Source of the DNA: Marinobacterium sedimentorum
GTDB taxonomy: Bacteria; Pseudomonadota; Gammaproteobacteria; Pseudomonadales; Balneatricaceae
Direction: 5' to 3'
Assembly: GCF_024267675.1 (NCBI RefSeq)
Contig: NZ_JALDYX010000043.1
Coordinates: forward strand, 1 to 32,250
DNA: 32,250 bases
The position numbers and the translations under genes are program-made. Shown in pieces: positions 14,843 to 23,626 of this stretch. Position 1 is the stretch's first letter. Each line of letters opens with the position of its first letter. Under the pieces are notes generated by a model. It saw only the letters and a program-made list of their open reading frames with translations, had not been told where the DNA came from and did no database searches.

Positions 14843-15625
14843 TTACAAGCTTTCAACCGGAACCCCATCAAGATCGCGAATCTCGGCGACAAAATCGTAG
14901 GCGTCGCCCGGGAACCAGGAGCGGGTGAATTCCACCGGTGTATCGTCCGCCAGCAGGCCCAGGCGCTCGATATAGAGCACGGCGCTGTTAACGGGGATGC
15001 CGAGGTGGGCGGCGCGGGTTTCATCGATGGAGATGGCACGCAGGCGCTGCAGCGCCTTGACCGGGCGCAGGCCCAGTTCCGACATGACCAGGTACAGGGA
15101 ATCCTTGATGACGAAGGGGTTGTCGAGAAAGCGGCGCGGAATGGCGGCCATTTCCAGCCCCATGGGTTGGTCGTCTACGGTGCGCAGGCGGTGAAAGCGC
15201 ACCACCTCGTCATCGGGGCCCAGCTTCAGGGCGCGCTGTTCGTCTTCGCTGGCCAGGCCCAGGGAGCGGTCGAGCCATTTGGAGCCCGGGGTGCGGCCGC
15301 GCTCGCGCATGACTTCGGAAAAGCTCTTGAGAAAGTTCAGCGGCTGCTCCACCCGATCGCTGACAAAGGTGCCCACGCCCTGGCGCTGAATCAGCAGGCC
15401 TTCGGTCACCAGGTCATCAATGGCGCGGCGCACGGTAACGCGGGATACGTTCATGCTGCTGGCGATTTCCCGCTCCGGCGGTATGGCCTCGCCGTATTTC
15501 AACTGGCCTGCGTGTATGGCATCGCGGATGCGCTGTTGCAGCTGCAGGTACAAGGGCTTGGCGACCCGCGAACTTTCCACGGGGGCGTCGAAGATGCGAT
15601 GAATGAGGCTGTCTGACTTGTCCAT
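14843..15625 (-). CDS. GntR/HutC-family regulator of the amino-sugar locus
   Basis: 260 residues from the ATG at 15625 (MDKSDSLIHR). The GntR winged HTH covers about residues 20-88 with PPEREIASSMNVSRVTVRRAI, and a UTRA ligand domain follows from about residue 105 to the end. This is the HutC/NagQ/DasR architecture, whose members sense phosphorylated amino sugars. It is the last gene behind the ABC importer genes on the same strand, 59 bp after the ATPase, and the kinase/nagB/nagA genes are divergent. It therefore probably represses both operons through the control region at 20016-20395. An in-frame start at 15832 would overlap the ATPase gene and is rejected. Confidence 0.88.
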   Translation of the reverse strand: MDKSDSLIHRIFDAPVESSRVAKPLYLQLQQRIRDAIHAGQLKYGEAIPPEREIASSMNVSRVTVRRAIDDLVTEGLLIQRQGVGTFVSDRVEQPLNFLKSFSEVMRERGRTPGSKWLDRSLGLASEDEQRALKLGPDDEVVRFHRLRTVDDQPMGLEMAAIPRRFLDNPFVIKDSLYLVMSELGLRPVKALQRLRAISIDETRAAHLGIPVNSAVLYIERLGLLADDTPVEFTRSWFPGDAYDFVAEIRDLDGVPVESL

Positions 15626-15684
15626 GACGAATCCCGTATCCCAACAGTGCCCGCGCTCTCTGCACATAAGCGCGGGCGGGTTCC

Positions 15685-16839
15685 TTAAAGTGTTTCCTGG
15701 CCCACAGCCTTGAGCTGTGCCAGCTGTGCGGTTGAATGCACATTGCCGGGCTTGAGCCTGCGCAGCGCACGGTCGTTGCTGTCGAACACGTGGGCGTTGT
15801 GGGGGGCGAAGGATACCTCGATACGCTCGCAAGTGGTAACGGTGCTCTCGCCGCTGCCGCGCACGACCATCTCGGTGCCATCGCCCAGGGTCATGTAGAT
15901 GAAGCTGGCTTCACCCAGGCGCTCCACCAGGCTGACATCACCGCTGAGCAGGGTGCCGGCATCGCTGCGCTCTTCGATGTGCTCGGGCCGCACCCCCAGG
16001 GTGACGCTGTCGCCAACCTTGAGATCGCCGGCCTCAACACAGGCGCGGCTGCGACAGCCATTGCTGAGCTGAATCTCGATATGATCGCTGCCAATGGCGG
16101 CGACCTTGCCGTCGATAAAGTTCATCTTGGGTGAGCCGATAAAGCCGCCGACAAAGCGGGTAGCGGGATGCTGGTACAGCTCCAGCGGTGTGCCGCACTG
16201 TTCGACGCGGCCCTGGTTCATGACCACGATCTTGTCGCCCAGCGTCATGGCTTCCACCTGGTCGTGGGTCACATAGATGATGGTGGCGCCGAGCTCCTGG
16301 TGCAGCTTGCCGATCTCGACCCGGGTCTTCACGCGCAGCGCGGCATCCAGGTTGGACAGCGGCTCATCGAACAGAAACACGTTGGGGTCGCGCACTATGG
16401 CGCGGCCGATGGCGACACGCTGGCGCTGGCCACCGGACAGTTCGCGGGGCAGGCGCTCCAGCAGATGATCGATATGCAGAATCCGGGCAGCTTCGCGCAC
16501 CTTGGCATCGATAAAGTCCTTGCCCTTGCCGGCGATCTTGAGGCCATAGGACATGTTCTTGAACACTGTCATATGGGGGTAGAGGGCGTAGGACTGGAAC
16601 ACCATGGCGATACCGCGCTGGGCCGGTGGCAGGCTGTTAACCTGCTGCTCGCCGATGCACAGCTCGCCGCTGCTGATGTCCTCAAGGCCGGCAATCAGGC
16701 GCAGCAGCGTCGACTTGCCGCAGCCGGAGGCGCCGACCAGCACCACGAATTCGCCGTGCTTGATGTCCAGGTCGATACCGTGCAGTACCGGTGTGTTGCC
16801 GTAGCTTTTCTTGATGTTGCTCAGTTTAACGTCAGCCAT
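15685..16839 (-). CDS. Sugar ABC transporter ATPase (MalK/UgpC type)
   Basis: 384 residues. Walker A GASGCGKST lies at 36-44, Q-loop FQSYALYPHM at about 81-90, signature LSGGQRQRV at 134-142, Walker B VFLFDEP at 154-160, D-loop SNLDA, and the H-loop His at 192. The last third carries the TOBE/MalK regulatory domain with VTLGVRPEHI. Such subunits drive CUT1 sugar importers. It is the fourth gene of the leftward operon, 38 bp after the second permease; ATG 16839 has GAGG upstream. Given nagA and nagB next door, the cargo is probably GlcNAc or a chito-oligosaccharide. Confidence 0.93.
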   Translation of the reverse strand: MADVKLSNIKKSYGNTPVLHGIDLDIKHGEFVVLVGASGCGKSTLLRLIAGLEDISSGELCIGEQQVNSLPPAQRGIAMVFQSYALYPHMTVFKNMSYGLKIAGKGKDFIDAKVREAARILHIDHLLERLPRELSGGQRQRVAIGRAIVRDPNVFLFDEPLSNLDAALRVKTRVEIGKLHQELGATIIYVTHDQVEAMTLGDKIVVMNQGRVEQCGTPLELYQHPATRFVGGFIGSPKMNFIDGKVAAIGSDHIEIQLSNGCRSRACVEAGDLKVGDSVTLGVRPEHIEERSDAGTLLSGDVSLVERLGEASFIYMTLGDGTEMVVRGSGESTVTTCERIEVSFAPHNAHVFDSNDRALRRLKPGNVHSTAQLAQLKAVGQETL

Positions 16840-16877
16840 GATTAACCTCGTTTATTCTTGTGTCTGTATTGCCCGAC

Positions 16878-17726
16878 TTACTTCACGGCACCGGAGGTGA
16901 GGCCGCGAATCAGCTGACGGGAGAAAATCACGTAGAGCACCAGCACCGGCACTATGGCGAGCGTCAGGGAGGACAGCACCGCGTTCCAGTCGGTGACGTA
17001 CTGGCCGATAAACTGCTGCACGCCCAGCGTGATGGTCTGGGTGCTTTCGCCGGGCGCCAGGATCAGCGGGAACCAGAGATCGTTCCAGATCGGGATCATG
17101 GTGAACACGGCCACCGTGGCCATGGCCGGGCGTATCAGCGGCAGGATAATGGTGAAGAAGATCTTGTACTCGCTGACATTGTCGCAGCGCGCCGCTTCCT
17201 TCAGTTCCTTGGGCACCTGGCGGATAAACTCCGACAGGATGAACACCGCCAGCGGCAGCCCCTGGGCGATATACACCAGCACCAGGGCGGTGAGGGTATT
17301 GACCAGATCCAGGCTCGCCATCAGGTTGAGAATGCTCACGGTGCCCAGGCGAATGGGAATCATGATGCCCATGGCGATCAGCACCGCCAGGAAGAGGTTG
17401 CCGCGAAACTTGTACTCCGTCAGGGCCCAGGCCGCCATGGCACCTAACAGCAGCACGAAGAACAGCGAGACCAGGGTCACGATCATGCTGTTGCCGAAAT
17501 AAAGGCCGAAGTCGGCGCGCCCAAGCACCTGCTCGAAGCCTTCCAGGCTGAATGAATCCAGCGTCGGCAGGGCCAGCGGGTCCTTGAAGATCGCCTTGCG
17601 GCTCTTGAAGGCGTTGACGATGATCACCAGAATCGGGAAGAGCGCGATGACGGTGTAGGTCAGCAGAACCGCATGGGTCATGAGGGTCTTGCCGGTGTTG
17701 TGTTTGAGGCCGGGCAGGCTAATCAT
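16878..17726 (-). CDS. Sugar ABC transporter permease (MalG type)
   Basis: 282 residues with six hydrophobic helices and the cytoplasmic EAA loop, EAARCDNVSEYKIFFTI then LPLIRP at about residues 177-200, which docks onto the ATPase. Sequence order fits the binding-protein-dependent CUT1 permeases. ATG 17726 follows GAGGGG by 8 nt. It lies 12 bp behind the partner permease, indicating co-translation and a heterodimeric channel for the amino-sugar importer. Confidence 0.92.
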   Translation of the reverse strand: MISLPGLKHNTGKTLMTHAVLLTYTVIALFPILVIIVNAFKSRKAIFKDPLALPTLDSFSLEGFEQVLGRADFGLYFGNSMIVTLVSLFFVLLLGAMAAWALTEYKFRGNLFLAVLIAMGIMIPIRLGTVSILNLMASLDLVNTLTALVLVYIAQGLPLAVFILSEFIRQVPKELKEAARCDNVSEYKIFFTIILPLIRPAMATVAVFTMIPIWNDLWFPLILAPGESTQTITLGVQQFIGQYVTDWNAVLSSLTLAIVPVLVLYVIFSRQLIRGLTSGAVK

Positions 17727-17738
17727 GGTTGTTACCCC

Positions 17739-18671
17739 TCAGAGCTGAAAACGTTTCATGCGGCGCTGTACCACGAACAGATACAGCATCACACCCACCA
17801 GAATGATCAGGAACATCAGGGTTGCCACCGCGGCACCCATGGTGATGCTGCCCGATTGCAGCTGGAAGCCGAAGAAGGTGCGGTAAAACAGTGTGCCCAT
17901 GATATCGCTGGAGAAGTTCGGCCCCGCCAGGGCGCCCTTCACGGCGTAGACCAGCTCAAAGGCGTTGAAATTGGCCACGAAGGTCAGGATGGACACCATG
18001 CCGATAGTCGGCAGTATCAGCGGCAGCTTGATGTTCCAGAAGGTCTGCCAGGCGTTGGAGCCGTCTACCACGCTGGCATCGATCAGATCATCGGGGATGC
18101 TCAGCATGGCGGCATAGATAAGCATCATCGGGATGCCGACGAACTGCCATACCGAAATAAGCGCCAGCGTAATGAGCGAGCTGGATTCCTTGCCCAGCCA
18201 GGCATCGAAATACTGCCCCAGGCCGATGCTGTACAGGAAGCCTTCGCTGATGCCCCAGATCGGGCTTAGCAGCAGCTGCCAGACGAAGCCGATAATCACC
18301 ACCGACAGCATGGTGGGCATGAATATCAGGGTGCGATAGGTATTGCTCAGGCGCAGCCTGGGCGAGCTGAGCAGGGCGGCCAGAAAGAGCCCGATGGGGT
18401 TCTGTACCAGCATGTGAATGATAAAGAACTTGGTGTTGTTCCAGAGCGCGTTCCAGAACGGCTCGGACCAGGCGGCATCCAGCAGCAGGGTCTGGTAGTT
18501 GCTGATACCGGCGAAGAAACGCTGGCCGGTTGCGTCTTCCTGAAACAGGCCGAGCCAGAGGGTGTCGAGCAGCGGGTAGACGCTGAAGGTCACGTAGATC
18601 AACAGGCCCGGTGCCAGGAAGAACAGGATGTGCCAGGGAAACCGGCGCTGGATGGAGCTGGGTTGGGACAT
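17739..18671 (-). CDS. Sugar ABC transporter permease (MalF type)
   Basis: 310 residues: a short cytoplasmic start, then hydrophobic helices and the EAA loop (DASVVDGSNAWQTFWNI, LPLILP) at about residues 198-221. The first helix (ILFFLAPGLLIYVTF) and PLLDTLWLGLF are typical of the MalF/UgpA side of CUT1 importers. It lies between the binding protein gene (69-bp gap) and the MalG-type gene. The ribosome site is weak, so translation may be partly coupled. Confidence 0.92.
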   Translation of the reverse strand: MSQPSSIQRRFPWHILFFLAPGLLIYVTFSVYPLLDTLWLGLFQEDATGQRFFAGISNYQTLLLDAAWSEPFWNALWNNTKFFIIHMLVQNPIGLFLAALLSSPRLRLSNTYRTLIFMPTMLSVVIIGFVWQLLLSPIWGISEGFLYSIGLGQYFDAWLGKESSSLITLALISVWQFVGIPMMLIYAAMLSIPDDLIDASVVDGSNAWQTFWNIKLPLILPTIGMVSILTFVANFNAFELVYAVKGALAGPNFSSDIMGTLFYRTFFGFQLQSGSITMGAAVATLMFLIILVGVMLYLFVVQRRMKRFQL

Positions 18672-18740
18672 GGTTCGCTACCCGCTTTGGTTATTGTCAG
18701 AGGAGGCATCGGGGCACGCTACGCGGGCCCCGGGCAGCGT

Positions 18741-20015
18741 TTACTGGTGCGGCGCGTACCACTGCTGCAGGCCGGCTTCGACCTGCTTGGCGGCGTCTTC
18801 CGGGCTCAGGGTGCCGTTAAGCACCTGGGTGCTGACGTTCCAGAGCTCGTTTTCCATGCTCGGCGTGCCGCGGCTCAGAATCTGGTAGGAATTGCGGATG
18901 GTCTGCTCGCAGTCCTGGCGCCAGCCCAGGAACTGCTGCGCCACCGGATCCTTGATCTCGATCTGATGGTTGGACAGCGAGAAGAAACCCGGCAGCTGGT
19001 TGGAATAGAGCTCGGCAAAGTCCTTGCTCGCCATCCAGGTCAGGAAGGTGCGCGCGGCTTCCTTGTTGGGGCTGGCCGCATTGATGCCCATGGCGATATC
19101 GGTGTGATCGCTGATGTAGCAGCTGTCCTGGCCATCGGGTACCGGCGGCGGGAAGGCGGCGAATTCGAAATCGGCCTGGTCGTTAAAGGTCGGAATATCC
19201 CAGGAGCCGGCGGGATAGATAACGCCACGGCCCAGGGTAAACAGATTCTGGGAATCGGCATATTTTTGCGCCTCGTAGCCGCGGCCCATGTAGGGGCCCC
19301 ACTTGGCCATCTGCTCCCATACCTTCACATACTGCGGGTCGGTCAGTTTCTCGCTGCCATCGATCAGGGCGCGGCGTCCGGCTTCGCCTTTCCAGTAGTT
19401 GGGGCCGATATTCTGAAAGCCCATGGTGGCCGACTCCCACTGATCCGAGGTGCCCATCACCAGTGGCACATAGCGGCTCTCGCTCTTGATGGTTTCGAGC
19501 ACCTTGAAGAACTCGCTCTCGGTTTTGGGCACTTCAAGATTCAGCTCGGCAAACAGTTCCTTGTTATAGATGAAGCCGTGAATAACCGAGGCCATGGGCA
19601 GGCAGAAGGTCTCCTTGCCGTCGTCGGTCACCCAGGCGCTGCGGGCGAAGTCGGAGAAATTTTCCATGCCGGCAAGGTTGCTGAGGTCCTGAAGGTTGCC
19701 CTTGGTATAGAGGCTGAGTGAAACATCAAAGGGACGGCAGGTGATCAGGTCACCGGCGGTGCCGCCCTGCAGCTTGGCCTGCAGCGCCGAGTTGTAGTCG
19801 CTCGGGGGCGTGGGGGAGAACACCAGTTCTATGTCCGGGTGCTGCTGGTTGAAGGCAGGAATGATGATGTCGTTCCAGATCTTGCTGTCGTCGTTGCGCC
19901 AGCTTTCGATCACCAGCTTCTCAGCGGACCAGGCACCGACCGAGCTGGTAGCCAGCATCAGACCAAGGGACAGGCTGCCAAGCCGTGTTGCTATACCTTT
20001 GACGGGCGTGCTCAT
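18741..20015 (-). CDS. Sugar ABC transporter substrate-binding protein
   Basis: 424 residues. An N-terminal export signal runs about residues 1-30 (positive start, then SLSLGLMLATSSVGAWSA). It lacks a lipobox Cys, so it should be a free periplasmic protein. The body matches the large family-1 extracellular solute-binding proteins, with LVIESWRNDDSKIWNDIIIPAFNQ at the start of the mature domain and NGTLSPEDAAKQVEAGLQ near the end, a typical closing motif of this group. It leads the leftward importer operon and starts at ATG 20015 with GGAG upstream. Substrate is inferred from neighbours: GlcNAc, chitobiose or a related amino sugar. Confidence 0.92.
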   Translation of the reverse strand: MSTPVKGIATRLGSLSLGLMLATSSVGAWSAEKLVIESWRNDDSKIWNDIIIPAFNQQHPDIELVFSPTPPSDYNSALQAKLQGGTAGDLITCRPFDVSLSLYTKGNLQDLSNLAGMENFSDFARSAWVTDDGKETFCLPMASVIHGFIYNKELFAELNLEVPKTESEFFKVLETIKSESRYVPLVMGTSDQWESATMGFQNIGPNYWKGEAGRRALIDGSEKLTDPQYVKVWEQMAKWGPYMGRGYEAQKYADSQNLFTLGRGVIYPAGSWDIPTFNDQADFEFAAFPPPVPDGQDSCYISDHTDIAMGINAASPNKEAARTFLTWMASKDFAELYSNQLPGFFSLSNHQIEIKDPVAQQFLGWRQDCEQTIRNSYQILSRGTPSMENELWNVSTQVLNGTLSPEDAAKQVEAGLQQWYAPHQ

Positions 20016-20395
20016 TGTTATTTTTCTCCAGGTTTAGTGTTGCAGTAGCGTCGCAATGGGGTGGTCGTTACCTCTACGGAGGTGCTGGCCACTCAGGTGA
20101 TACCAATGTAGACCATTAACAATGCCAATGGCAATACCACTTCGCAAATTTAATACTTTTAATGGTTGTTTAGTGATCATATTCAGTCTTTGACGGTGGC
20201 TTGTGGTCTTTATGGTTGCGTCAGGGAAAAATACTGGTATTGTTGTGGTATTGTCTTGGTTGCCTGGTAAGTGGTTATTGGTCACGGCAGGCACGGCGCG
20301 CACGCTGATTCCTAATCAGGCCGTGCGCAGCCCATCTCAACGCAAGAGCGCTAACAACAAAGCCAACAAGGGCCCTGCGGGGCTGGAGGAATGCT
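20016..20395. promoter_or_regulatory. Shared control region of importer and nag operons
   Basis: This 380-bp gap separates the divergent operons. It is AT-richer in the middle (20100-20260) and packed with TGGTATTG-type half-sites: CAATACCA at 20132-20139, TGGTATTG at 20235-20242 and again at 20246-20253, exactly 11 bp apart, followed by TTGG in phase. Further dyads are AATAC-TG-GTATT (20230-20241) and TGCCA-A-TGGCA (20123-20133). A half-site TAGACCA (20109-20115 region) matches the TGGTCTAGACCA type recognised by GntR/HutC amino-sugar regulators. These are candidate operators for the local GntR protein; exact promoters were not assigned. Confidence 0.6.
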
Positions 20396-21175
20396 ATGCA
20401 GGTAATCATCGCTGATTCAGCGCAGGAGGTGGCGCGTCTGGGCGCCGATCAGCTGACAGGCTTGTTACGCACCAGGCCCAATGCCGTGCTGGGGCTTGCC
20501 ACCGGTAATACACCCATCGCGCTCTATGAAGAGCTTGTGCGGCGCTACCGCAGCGGCAACCTGAGCTTTGCAGGCGCACGTTCGTTCAATCTGGATGAGT
20601 ACGTCGGCCTGGCGCCGGAGCATCCGCAGAGCTATCGCTATTTCATGAACCAGTACCTGTTCAGCCAGATCGATATAGCGCTGGAACATACTCACGTGCC
20701 CGATGGCATGGCGGACCCGCAGACTGCAGGCGAGGTTTACGAGGCGCAGATAGAAGCGGCGGGTGGAATTGATCTGCAGGTTCTGGGTATCGGGCGCAAT
20801 GGCCATATCGGCTTCAACGAGCCGAGCTCAAGCCTGGGCTCCGGCACCCGGATCAAGACCCTGGCGCCCCAGACTCTGGTCGACAACAGCCGTTTCTTTG
20901 GCGCCGATGAGTTTCAGCCCAGTCTGGCAATCACCATGGGCATCGGTACAATTCTGCGCTCGCGCAAGACTCTGCTACTGGCCACGGGGGATGCCAAGGC
21001 CGACGCCGTGCAGGCGATGGTGGAGGGGCCGGTAACGGCCAGCTGCCCTGCGTCTGCATTGCAGTTGCATCCCTGTGCGGTGGTGATTGTGGATCGCGCT
21101 GCCGCTGCGCGGCTGGAGCATTGTGAGTATTACCAGCGTGTGCGTGAAGAAACAGACCAGCTCAAAGGCCGCTAG
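20396..21175 (+). CDS. nagB: Glucosamine-6-phosphate deaminase
   Basis: 259 residues, close to the 266 of E. coli NagB. The phosphate-binding LGLATGNTP lies at 32-40, the catalytic Asp in FNLDEYVGL (D68), and the active-site motif GIGRNGHIGFNEP at 131-143 with the catalytic His 137. It converts glucosamine-6-P to fructose-6-P and ammonia, the last dedicated step of amino-sugar breakdown, in the cytoplasm. The allosteric GlcNAc-6-P site was not assessed. ATG 20396 has GGAGG 7 nt upstream. It heads the rightward operon. Confidence 0.93.
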   Translation: MQVIIADSAQEVARLGADQLTGLLRTRPNAVLGLATGNTPIALYEELVRRYRSGNLSFAGARSFNLDEYVGLAPEHPQSYRYFMNQYLFSQIDIALEHTHVPDGMADPQTAGEVYEAQIEAAGGIDLQVLGIGRNGHIGFNEPSSSLGSGTRIKTLAPQTLVDNSRFFGADEFQPSLAITMGIGTILRSRKTLLLATGDAKADAVQAMVEGPVTASCPASALQLHPCAVVIVDRAAAARLEHCEYYQRVREETDQLKGR

Positions 21176-21235
21176 CGGTATGTGCGGTCAGGTCATGGGT
21201 GTAGCGTGACAACGGCTTATAACGGATCAGAGGGC

Positions 21236-22135
21236 ATGGCAAAGAGCATGAATGACAACGCGGTTTACCTGCTCGGTGCAGACGGCGGCGGCACGTCCTG
21301 CCGGGTGCGCCTGAGCGCGATTGATGGTCAGGTGCTGGGCGAGGGGCGCTCGGGCAGCGCCAATGTACGCCTGGGTGTGGACAATGCCTACGCCGAGATC
21401 CTCAAGGCGACCGACGAGGCCCTCAATCAGGCCGGGCTCGACAGGTCCGTGTTGGCGCACACCTATGCAGGCTTTGGTCTGGCCGGTGCCGTGGATGAGG
21501 CGCGCAGAGCGTCGGTGCGCCAGTTTCCCCACCCCTTTGCCGGCGTGGCCATCGAAACCGATGCCCACACCGCCTGTCTGGGAGCCCACGGCGGTGAGCC
21601 CGGCGGCATACTGATTCTGGGCACCGGCTCCTGCGGGGTCTATCAGAATGCCGGGCGGTTCGATGTTATCGGCGGCTGGGGTTTCATGATTTCCGATCAG
21701 GGCAGCGGTGCCTGGCTGGGGCTGAACCTGGTGCGCCAGGCGATGCTGGCGCTGGACGGCGTTATCGAGCAGACGCCGCTGAGCCAGGCCGTGCTGGCGC
21801 GGTTCGACAATAGCCACAGCCAGGTGCTGGACTGGTCCGAACAGGCGCGGCCGCGGGACTACGGTGCCTTTGCGCCGCAGGTACTGCAGTATGCCGCGGC
21901 CCAGGATCCGCTGGCCTTGCGTCTGTTGCAGCAGTGTGGCGGGGATGCCGGCGATCTGCTGGCGCGATTGCAGCGCCTCGGCGCCCGCCGGGTCTGCCTG
22001 ATGGGAGGCTTGAGTGAGCCGCTGCGGCCCTGGTTGCCGGCCGCGCTCTTGCCCTTGCTCTGTGCGCCTGTTGGCGATGCAATGGATGGCGCCCTGTTGC
22101 TTGCCCGTGGCTTGTTAAATGTGAGGGGATCCTGA
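21236..22135 (+). CDS. BadF/BcrA-type sugar kinase (GlcNAc or glucosamine kinase)
   Basis: 299 residues from the ATG at 21236. The phosphate-binding motif LLGADGGGTSCRVRL sits at the N-terminus, GTGSCGVY and GGWGFMISDQGSGAWLG in the middle, and a second ATP motif near VCLMGGLSEPL. This is the BadF/BadG/BcrA/BcrD ATPase fold used by bacterial and animal GlcNAc kinases and by glucosamine kinases. Between nagB and nagA it should make GlcNAc-6-P from imported GlcNAc, which explains why no PTS gene is needed here. The start is uncertain: GTG 21182 and ATG 21248 are in frame, and none has an ideal ribosome site. Its stop overlaps the nagA start (TGATG). Confidence 0.85.
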   Translation: MAKSMNDNAVYLLGADGGGTSCRVRLSAIDGQVLGEGRSGSANVRLGVDNAYAEILKATDEALNQAGLDRSVLAHTYAGFGLAGAVDEARRASVRQFPHPFAGVAIETDAHTACLGAHGGEPGGILILGTGSCGVYQNAGRFDVIGGWGFMISDQGSGAWLGLNLVRQAMLALDGVIEQTPLSQAVLARFDNSHSQVLDWSEQARPRDYGAFAPQVLQYAAAQDPLALRLLQQCGGDAGDLLARLQRLGARRVCLMGGLSEPLRPWLPAALLPLLCAPVGDAMDGALLLARGLLNVRGS

Positions 22136-23274
22136 TGCAGTATGCGTTAATCAATGGCCGCATCTTTGACGGCGAGCAGATTCTTGAAGACCGTGCCCTC
22201 TGGGTGCGCGACGGCTGTATTGAAGCGCTCACAAGCCCGGCGCACTTGCCGGCGGGCATCAGTACTGTCGATCTGGGTGGCCAATTGCTGGCACCGGGAT
22301 TTATCGATACCCAGGTGAATGGCGGCGGCGGTGTGCTCTTTAACGACAGCCCGGATGTTGCCGGTATTCAGGCAATCGGCCGTGCCCACAGGCGCTTTGG
22401 CACCACCGGCTTTCTGCCGACCCTGATCAGTGACAGGCGTGAAGTCATGACAGCAGCGCTGGGTGCAACCCGGGCGGCGCTTGCCAGTGTGCCGGGTGTG
22501 CTGGGCATTCATCTGGAGGGGCCTTTTCTCAATCTGCAGCGCAAGGGTATTCATCCCGCCAGCATGATTCGCTCGCCCGAGGACGATGCGCTGGCGCTGC
22601 TGGGCAGCTTGAAATCCGACGGGGTCACGCTGGTGACCCTGGCGCCGGAGCAGGTGAGCCCGGGCTTTATCCGCCAGCTGGTTGAGGCCGGTGTTGTTGT
22701 AGCCGCAGGGCATACGCAGTCGAGCTATGCCCAGATGACCGACGCCTTGAGCCTGGGCGTGAGGGGCTTTACGCATCTATTCAATGCCATGTCGCCGCTG
22801 ACCAGTCGTGAGCCCGGTGTTGTAGGGGCGGCGCTGGAAGATGCCAATAGCTGGTGCGGCATTATTGTTGATGACCACCATGTACATGCCGCAACCCTGA
22901 GGGTTGCGCTGCGGGCGAAAGCTGCGGGCAAGATGATGCTGGTGACCGATGCGGTGCAGACCGTGGGGGTAGACGGGCGCGAATTCGAGCTGCTTGGCCA
23001 GGCGATCGTGCGGGAAAACGGCCGTGTCTGCTCGCCCGAGGGGACGCTGGCGGGATCGGATCTGGATATGGCCACGGCGGTACGCAACAGCGTGAACCTG
23101 CTGGGGCTGTCGCTGGAGGAGAGTCTGCGCATGGCATCGCTGTATCCGGCCGAGTTTCTGCGTCTGGGGGATAGATACGGTCGTATCCGCGAAGGGTACC
23201 GGGCGAGTCTGGTACTGCTGGATGAGCAGCTGCAGGTGCAGCAAAGCTGGATCGATGGCCTGGCCGATAGCTAA
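22135..23274 (+). CDS. nagA: N-acetylglucosamine-6-phosphate deacetylase
   Basis: 379 residues of the amidohydrolase superfamily, normal for NagA. Landmarks: LLAPGFIDTQVNGGGG (51-66), metal ligand Glu in HLEGPF (E128), GHT (H192), THLFNAM (H214), and the catalytic Asp in LVTDAVQ (D272), then LAGSDLDMATAVRN. The usual His pair after FID is replaced by Gln-Val-Asn, as in NagA proteins with a single metal site. It removes acetate from GlcNAc-6-P to give the NagB substrate. Its ATG overlaps the kinase stop by one base, and GAGGGG lies upstream, so the two are translationally coupled. Confidence 0.93.
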   Translation: MQYALINGRIFDGEQILEDRALWVRDGCIEALTSPAHLPAGISTVDLGGQLLAPGFIDTQVNGGGGVLFNDSPDVAGIQAIGRAHRRFGTTGFLPTLISDRREVMTAALGATRAALASVPGVLGIHLEGPFLNLQRKGIHPASMIRSPEDDALALLGSLKSDGVTLVTLAPEQVSPGFIRQLVEAGVVVAAGHTQSSYAQMTDALSLGVRGFTHLFNAMSPLTSREPGVVGAALEDANSWCGIIVDDHHVHAATLRVALRAKAAGKMMLVTDAVQTVGVDGREFELLGQAIVRENGRVCSPEGTLAGSDLDMATAVRNSVNLLGLSLEESLRMASLYPAEFLRLGDRYGRIREGYRASLVLLDEQLQVQQSWIDGLADS

Positions 23275-23626
23275 TCGCTGCATGGATGAGAATGGCGCGG
23301 TCTGGGAAGGATTTAGATTTACTTCATCGCCTAAATCTATGATTAAAAAAATTAGTAAATATCTTTAATCGTCTTTATACCGTTATCTATAGATTTATTG
23401 CTTAACCTATTGATGGGCGTAATCAGGACGGGGGCTTTATTGGACAGTACCGAGGGTGTTCAGACCCAAATGAACATTGAGCCTGGCGAGGGTGCCACTG
23501 GCGCTATCCAGAGCTATAGCGGCACCGGCCTGCGCATTCTGATCGCAGCCCGCAGAACAACGCTGCGGGCGCTGCGGTTAAGTCTTAACTGGCACGCGGT
23601 TGACCCGCTAAAGAGTGCGCAGCCGA
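23275..23626. other. Intergenic region after nagA
   Basis: No credible gene. The first part is strongly AT-rich and holds a weak dyad GATTAAA (23341-23347) / TTTAATC (23364-23370). Further on is a solid 8-bp hairpin GCCCGCAG (23548-23555), loop AACAACG, CTGCGGGC (23563-23570), without a clear T-run. These may end the nag transcript and the leftward thioredoxin-like gene. A long open frame here (23398-23664) has no start signal and unlikely composition. Confidence 0.4.

Noticed and set aside
14837..15616. 259-residue rightward frame
   Set aside because: Antisense to the GntR regulator gene, which has full HTH and UTRA features.
18414..19721. 435-residue rightward frame
   Set aside because: Long because of GC-rich codon bias; antisense to the permease and binding-protein genes with clear family motifs.
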